Shown piece after piece: positions 17,883-23,538 of a stretch of DNA of 23,538 nt. Each line of letters begins with the position of its first letter. The stretch's first letter is position 1. The notes beneath the pieces are model-generated. The model was not told the DNA's origin, did no database searches, and saw only the letters and a list, made by a program, of their open reading frames with translations. The DNA is from Silene noctiflora (taxonomy: Eukaryota; Streptophyta; Magnoliopsida; Caryophyllales; Caryophyllaceae), in the NCBI GenBank assembly GCA_009801015.1, contig VHZZ01000001.1:702109-725646 (forward strand), in the 5' to 3' direction. The position numbers were made by a program, and so were the translations under genes.

Positions 17883-20800
17883 TCACATATCATCTGTATA
17901 ATCAATCAGAGCAAACTTTACATGCAAACCTAATTTACCTCCTTCCAGTACAAGCCTGGCAGCGGTGACTAACCAGTGACCAGGAGCGTCATGTGGTCCC
18001 CGCAGAACCTCAGAAGTATCAACGTATTTAAGTAATTTTCCACAGTTGATCGGTACAGGGGGGCCGTTTGGGTACACGCCTGAATTCAGTACAGCAGGCT
18101 GTTTCTTGGGTGGACTCCGGTTTGCTTTCTGAGTAAACGTGAATGTTGTGCTCAATGTCATTAAAATGCTTGATTTGTGTGATGTTTGAGGAGTGGCTGC
18201 CCATTCCGTCCTTCTAATTGAACAGTTTGGTAGATAGCTGAAGAGTAACCGCAGGTGAAGGACCGTCTTTGGCCACCTCCCTTTTGCAATAAGTTGGGCC
18301 CCGGTGACTATGAAAACACCATCCGTCTTCCCTATCAGCCAGTCTTCATCATGCTTTACTATGGACGTACAGACTTTTGAAAACTTCCTCCATCTGATGG
18401 GTTCTAGGAATTGATCTTCGGGATCAAATTCATCGGAACCTCGCCACCTGGAGGGATTGCCTGAAGAGTCGTTTTGTGGTGAAAATGTCATAGAATTTGG
18501 AAGGGTTGTTAGATGTTGTGCATGGATGGCAAGTTGATTGCAGTGTTTTCCTTCCAAGTATAGGCGTAGACCTACAATAGGTTTCAGAGAGCTCGAGACC
18601 TGAAACCATGGAGATGTAAAGAGGAGAGGGGGTTATAAATTTTTAGTCGGGCAAAACTAACATGACACGAACTTGAAAAGAACTAAAGTAAACTCAAACC
18701 TAAACTAACTCGGCATGAAATACAACCCAACCCAACATTCCAAGAAGTGACTAATTTGATGCTCCCAATTATTTTTTGGAATTGCCCTATATTCTTTTTT
18801 CTGCCCTATCCAATGCAATTGTCCGATTTCTAAACAAGCGAAAATTTGGATCTAAAATGGCACTTCTAGCCTTACAATTTAATTAAAGCAACACAAATTC
18901 TACGACCCTCCAAATTAATTAGCACCAATCATCCCTCATGTACCCAATACCCTTACCACTTGTCTTCCTTGATATTTGTGCAAAAGCAAATAGGGCAATT
19001 CCAAAGGAGTACAAAACTAGCCACAACCCGAAATTAAATGGATTGCTCCACGTGTAAATATGTAACTACTGAACTAGAAACAAACCGGATACGGACCAAA
19101 ACCTGAACTAGCCCGTACCCAAAATCAAGGTTAATGTGGCATTGGAGATCAACAAACCGAGGATTCAAAAGGTGGTGGAGTTGGGGAGAATACAGGAGGT
19201 GAATGTGGTTGCCAGTGCTAAAAGAGTGGTAGACAGTCACGAATCCCTGATAAAAAGTAGTGGAAGGCTTTGGATTTCTTCATACTGCCCAAAATATGGT
19301 AGACAGTACACGTGTATATATGATATATAAAAAACTCGAGTCCCTTGCATATATTATGCCAAAACCTTAAATCACAGTACTGAATGCTCTGAAAACATTA
19401 TATGCCAATTGCGAACTATAGAGACAAACAAGTGCAAAAGTTACCTTTGAAGAATTAACATGAATCTTGGGACCCATTATGCTAAACTGAAGGGAAGATG
19501 AAGAGGATGTCAATCTTTGATGCTGGAGAGGTAGCTCATTATACATTGGTGCCCACTGTCTCGGAACCTGGAATTCTAGAAAGTATTGCAGATCTTCTGG
19601 AGCAGGTTTATCTGAAACAAACAAGAGTACATTAAAGTTTTATTCATAAACAACCGGCAACGGCATCAGCCATCACAAAGAATAAGTACAAACGCAGGTA
19701 TAACACATCCGTGAATTTTGAGTTGTAGATTGAAGACTTACATCTCAAATACAAATTAATTGCATGGCTAAGATAGCCGCTGCCTGGGATCCCAGCAAGG
19801 AGAGAAGTAATGGGAACAAACTTGAAAAGAATTGCATCAGGATTGCTGGCGACTGTCTGCAGCCATTGGGAGTGACTATGCAGATACACATTTCCCCCTC
19901 TTTTTGACCGTATGACAGAAAGTCCCTGATTCAAATTACGAACAGTATCAACAAAAGATTTACCAAAGCCATTAAATGTAAGCCAATAGCTCAATAGTTT
20001 TTTTTTTTGTTACACACTCACTTCTTTGTTTGAGGTCTCTACAACACTGGCCAGTTGCATAACTTTCGATTGCAAAACACGAGTGAAGACCTCAGGAACC
20101 TATATGGAAAATAAAAGAAAGGTTAAAAACAAGGTTGAATTAGAAACATATACTCCCTCCTATTCTCAATACAAAGCGTCTCCCTTGTGACGGGTCGGAT
20201 CCGAAGACGGATAATGCCACTCACAAAACAAATAGGGGGACAAGGTGGGGGCACCCCCTACTTGCTTTCCTCTCTCCTCTATTTGGGCATTTTGTCTCAC
20301 AAAATGGTATCCGTCTTCTCATTTGTGACGGATACCTTCCGTCACAAATGAGAATTGCTGTTCTCAATAACTCTCCCCTTTCCTCTTTGGCACAAAAATT
20401 AAGAATTTGATTAAAATAAGTATAAAGTATTGTTGTGAGTTGAGGTGATTGGAGAGAGGGAAGGTATTGTGGGTGTTGTTGTGGGGTGGGGTGAATAAAA
20501 TAAACATAAAGTATTGTATTGTGGGGTATTGTTGTGGGATATGGTGATTAAAATAAGTACTATAAAACTTTACCAAAAAAGGAAATAGGGAAGGTATTGT
20601 GAATAGACGAAAAAGGAAATAGGGAGGGTTATTGAGAATAGGAGGGAGTAATAAATATGAAAAACTGTTTCATGGAGTTGTTCTACCATTTTTTTACCAT
20701 CCCAAGCTTTACGCTGCAATGGTTGCTCCTTCCCATCTGAAAACAAGGCATCCCCAAGATCTTCCAAATGTGCCCTGAGTTCAGAAGTAGGAATATCTGA

Positions 20801-23054
20801 AGAGGGTGCTTGTCTAACGCATATTAAGTCTTGACCTCCAACAGCCAAGCCTACAATTATGTGTGTGCCATACGTCTGGATGAACCTGCCTAACAAGTGA
20901 GATCAGCAACCGACATGGCAGAAAAAACAACATTAATCAAGCCCTATTACCCTATATACCCTCATAGAAACAAAGAAGAAAATAATTATCATGTAACCTA
21001 CAAAATCAGCACCATCAGCAGATCAAACAAGATGTGTTTCCCGATGGATATGTTCTACGGAAATGATAGGTTACCTTAGGCCTTAACCTAACAAGTTCTA
21101 GTAGACATGTAAAATAACTACCGTCAGTGGCTCAGACATCATATGTCAAATATCAACCTCCAAATAATTCCTACTTGTATTGTGTCAACTATATAATTCA
21201 AAATTTGAATTCTACCCATTAGCTAGCTATTCCCTACATCACTTACCATTCACAAAATCACAACACATGCCACAAGTTTTAAGAAAGAATTTAGTGGGAA
21301 GAGTATATATGTCAAATAAATACAGAGTGTGGGTGGATGGATATTGGTTTGAATGTCACAAAAAAAAAAAACGGGAAATGAATGGAGAGTATAATATGTT
21401 TCACGAGCTAATTACAAATCAGGTTAATAATGATAACTGCTACCTTGATAATGAGGCAGGATCCCAGTGCGAAGGAACAGACTTCTTTACTTTGTCATGA
21501 AGGATAAGGGCGGATGTCATCAAGTGCAAATGGTACAAAGCAACAAAGTAACCATCGAAAGCAAGATGTTTGTTATCAGCAACATCATTTAACCAGGATC
21601 CACTGAAATTAAAAATAGCATTGAAATAGCCAGAAGGAACTTTTCCTTGTACTGAATTTTTCTGATTCAGCAGCTCCGACATCTGCAGTCGTAAAAATAT
21701 ATTACTCTCAACTTCACGAAATACATTACAACATAACCGTTCAACCATGAAAAATTGATTCATGCTTAGCAATGACCCGTACACCAAAACATTTGTAAAC
21801 AGTAACTCGTAACCACAATAATCCACTTTCAATGTTTTCCGCATCAAAGGTAAAACCAAACAGAAGGAGTTCAAATGCGTAATACACCTATTTATGCACA
21901 TTCATTTGAGACATAGCACTCCACACCAGACACGAGTTTCATAAGTTCAGAAAAACACCCACAGAACTTAAACTCCTAAAACAAAATTATCTCAGTTCCA
22001 CACTACACTGCAGTGTACACATTTTCGAGCCTGCCACTACTAAAACAGTGAATCAGTGATGTAACTACACAATTGCTAGCCTGCTCTTCAAAAATTCTCC
22101 CCTCTCAGTAATCATCTAACCTGGTTAGTTAGAATATATCAGCTACGAACCTCCTAACTCAATTTAATCCTTCCAAGATGATCATTTCCTCAGCATAAAT
22201 ACCTATGATTTAATGACATCAACAGGTAGAAAACAACAACCTCACCCTCGATACCTCAAGGGCTCGGCCAATTGCAAAGGCAGGGGAGTTGGATGGACGC
22301 CGTCTTACCTTCGTGTATTAAAAGCATAACTCTTTCCAATTGATCCAAAATACAAAATTGTCCAACAATTGAACTCGTATCTAATAACATATGTGTTCAT
22401 ATCATCACCAATTACCACATAAACACAAAATACTAGCAACACTAATGCCCCGTTCTTTTAAACTGAAATTCCGTCCCAATCATTTGTTTACTTTTTTTTC
22501 ATTCTATGTAACGGATAATTTTTTAATCACAAGTAAACAAATGATTGAAACGGAGAGAGTATCTACTGATACATGTGCTCCCATATCATCGCCTGACAGA
22601 ATATAATATAATAATATAACACTGTCGCCCGATTCATTTCTACTAAAATGGAGCTGAGCTGAACTGAACTGAACTGAAAGCGGTCTACAATCAATTCTCT
22701 AATGTCACCAACAACTATACCGATTGCGTTAGATCCATTTCACGCTTACAACCGTCTTAAATTAAGAAATTATACCTGATTAAACTGAAGAACATCGGAT
22801 TTAAACCTCAATTGTTCACCTTTATCACAACGAACATCAGCCGAAATCCCGGAAATCGTAACATTACCAGGAAAAACAATATCTTTCTTAATTGATTCAT
22901 TCAAAACAACAAGTCTCTCTCTTTTAGCAAACTTTAATCTAAAATCAGATGTTAAATCAAACCCTAATCCTAACGATTCAACAGCTCGTAATTCAATCGA
23001 CTTTTTATTCTCTTCTTCTACCAACTTTTCTTCTTCAATCCAATCGTGCTCCAT
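17883..23054 (-). CDS. MACPF domain-containing protein (At1g14780-like; CAD1/NSL1 family)
   Basis: Seven exons on the minus strand: 23054-22776, 21682-21444, 20885-20687, 20099-20022, 19925-19742, 19611-19445 and 18599-17883. All junctions are GT-AG and in phase, giving 620 residues, close to the family's usual 600-630. Family features: an N-terminus with SLGLGFDLTSDFRLKF, a conserved CDKGEQLRF block, the MACPF signature YGTHII at 178-183, GG.DLI, then SKRGG, LPITSLL-like (VPITSLLAGIPGSGYLSHA), FLEFQVPRQWAP and a C-terminal region ending LHVKFALIDYTDDM. Plant relatives CAD1 and NSL1 restrain salicylate-linked cell death; this subgroup's own role is not established. The exon 3 donor (after GGTAAAAAAATG) was chosen so that DGKKM joins VPEVF as in relatives. 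Introns of 1093, 558, 587, 96, 130 and 845 bases hold MITEs in introns 1, 3 and 6. The reading frame looks intact. Confidence 0.9.
18775..19005. mobile_element. MITE in intron 6 of the MACPF gene
   Basis: Inverted ends TTTGGAATTGCCCTAT (18775-18790) and AAATAGGGCAATTCCAAA (18988-19005) match over about 16 bases. The 231-bp element has no coding sequence. No clear target duplication was found, so the superfamily is open. It lies between exons 6 and 7 and does not touch splice sites. Confidence 0.6.
20153..20648. mobile_element. Stowaway MITE in intron 3 of the MACPF gene, split by another MITE
   Basis: The left end CTCCCTCCTATTCTCAATA (20153-20171) and the right end, inverted, CTCCCTCCTATTCTCAATAA are near-identical, with TA on both sides (20151-20152 and 20649-20650), which is diagnostic of Stowaway. 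The left repeat is interrupted by a 189-bp element at 20172-20360 and resumes at 20361. Without the insert and its duplication the element is about 298 bp. Its right border lies 37 bases from the exon 3 donor at 20686. Confidence 0.85.
20172..20360. mobile_element. Mutator-like MITE nested in the Stowaway element
   Basis: The element is flanked by a perfect 9-bp duplication TTCTCAATA (20163-20171 and 20361-20369), the size known for Mutator-like elements. Its ends CAAAGCGTCTCCCTTGTGACGG and, inverted, CAGCAATTCTCATTTGTGACGG agree at 16 of 22 positions. Subterminal motifs GACGGATA and TATCCGTC recur. No protein is encoded. A second copy in inverted orientation lies at the right window edge. 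Confidence 0.85.
22463..22559. mobile_element. small Stowaway-like MITE in intron 1 of the MACPF gene
   Basis: CCGTCCCAATCATTTGTTTAC (22471-22491) pairs with GTAAACAAATGATTGAAACGG (22533-22553), two mismatches, around a 41-base centre. The right end continues AGAGAG then TA, as in Stowaway ends; the left end has decayed. Nearby at about 22651-22678 is a short CTGAA microsatellite. Confidence 0.6.
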
Positions 23055-23363
23055 CGTTGATTGATTATGATGATGATAATGAAATTCGATTGATTTGGGG
23101 AAAGTAGGGTTTATGATTGAATTGGAATTGGGATTTCCGCCATTGTTGACCTAGAATGATTGAATTGAATTGGGAATTTGGAATTGGGAACTGGGAATTG
23201 AAGAATGGCGATGATGAAATTGAAAGAGGGGAAAGTTGAAAGGGTTTAGTAGGGCCCACTTATCGGATTTTTTGGTTTGACTAGACAAAGGTGCATGAGA
23301 GTGGTTGCATTACTCAGTCAACTATTCATGATTTTAAAAAGAAAATAAAATCAATATACTTAT
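23055..23363. promoter_or_regulatory. presumed 5' region of the MACPF gene with GGAATTG repeats
   Basis: This lies upstream of the minus-strand ATG at 23054. At 23110-23205 there are many loose copies of a (G)GGAATTG/TTGAATTG unit, a small degenerate minisatellite probably within the leader or proximal promoter. No convincing TATA box is seen. A short frame here is a repeat artefact. Confidence 0.45.
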
Positions 23364-23538
23364 TAGCAATTCTCGTTTGTGACGGAAGGTATCCGTCACT
23401 TTGAGAAGACGGGTACCACTTTTACTCACAAATGACCCATGGAAGGAGGGAGGAAAGCAAGTGGAGGGGTGCCCCCACCTTTTGCTTTATTCGTTTTGTG
23501 AGTGGCATTACCCGTCACAAATACCGACCCGTCACAAG
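23364..23538. mobile_element. Mutator-like MITE, cut by the window edge
   Basis: It begins TAGCAATTCTCGTTTGTGACGG and ends, at the window limit, GACCCGTCACAAG. Reverse-complemented it lines up along its whole length with the element at 20172-20360, including the CCCCCAC and GTGAGTGGCATTA blocks. About 12 terminal bases should lie beyond the window. With the intron 3 copy it forms an inverted pair around the 5' part of the MACPF gene. Confidence 0.75.

Overview
The window is plant nuclear DNA, almost certainly from a eudicot. It is AT-rich, has intron-bearing genes with GT-AG splice sites, and is packed with small plant transposons: hAT, Mutator-like, Stowaway-like, Helitron and SINE elements plus an LTR-retrotransposon fossil. 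The style of several MITEs (ends such as TTGTGACGG and CGTCTTAAG) made me think of Caryophyllales, but that is a weak impression. There are four protein genes, all from well-known families. I saw no tRNA or rRNA gene, no CRISPR array and no bacterial-type operon.

Layout: 1-323 carries a Helitron 3' end. At 1537-3565 is a four-exon aldo-keto reductase gene (AKR copy 1, + strand) with a hAT-type MITE in intron 1. From 4369 to 6496 there is an old LTR-retrotransposon fragment, probably a solo LTR on the minus strand, with a 510-bp long-TIR MITE inside it. From about 6850 to 7746 lie two extra, degraded copies of the AKR 5' flanking region; the second keeps a TATA-like box and leader but no coding exons. 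SINE, hAT and Helitron pieces follow. AKR copy 2 (9333-10751, + strand) has the same exon structure as copy 1. At 11102-12622 (minus) is an intronless GT47 glycosyltransferase gene of the MUR3/xyloglucan galactosyltransferase type. About 5 kb without a convincing gene follows (12623-17882), containing at least five MITE-like elements. The rest is a seven-exon MACPF-domain gene (17883-23054, minus) with MITEs in introns 1, 3 and 6, then its upstream region and the start of another MITE at the right edge.

How the genes relate: the two AKR genes are tandem paralogs for NADPH-dependent carbonyl reduction, and they differ most in one short loop after the catalytic lysine. The GT47 protein would work in the Golgi on cell-wall xyloglucan. 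The MACPF protein belongs to the family that contains the cell-death regulators CAD1 and NSL1. Nothing suggests these three functions form one pathway; this looks like ordinary gene neighbourhood. I did not find a clearly new biological system. The most unusual structure is the array of AKR promoter relics without genes, followed by the nested MITE insertions in the MACPF gene.
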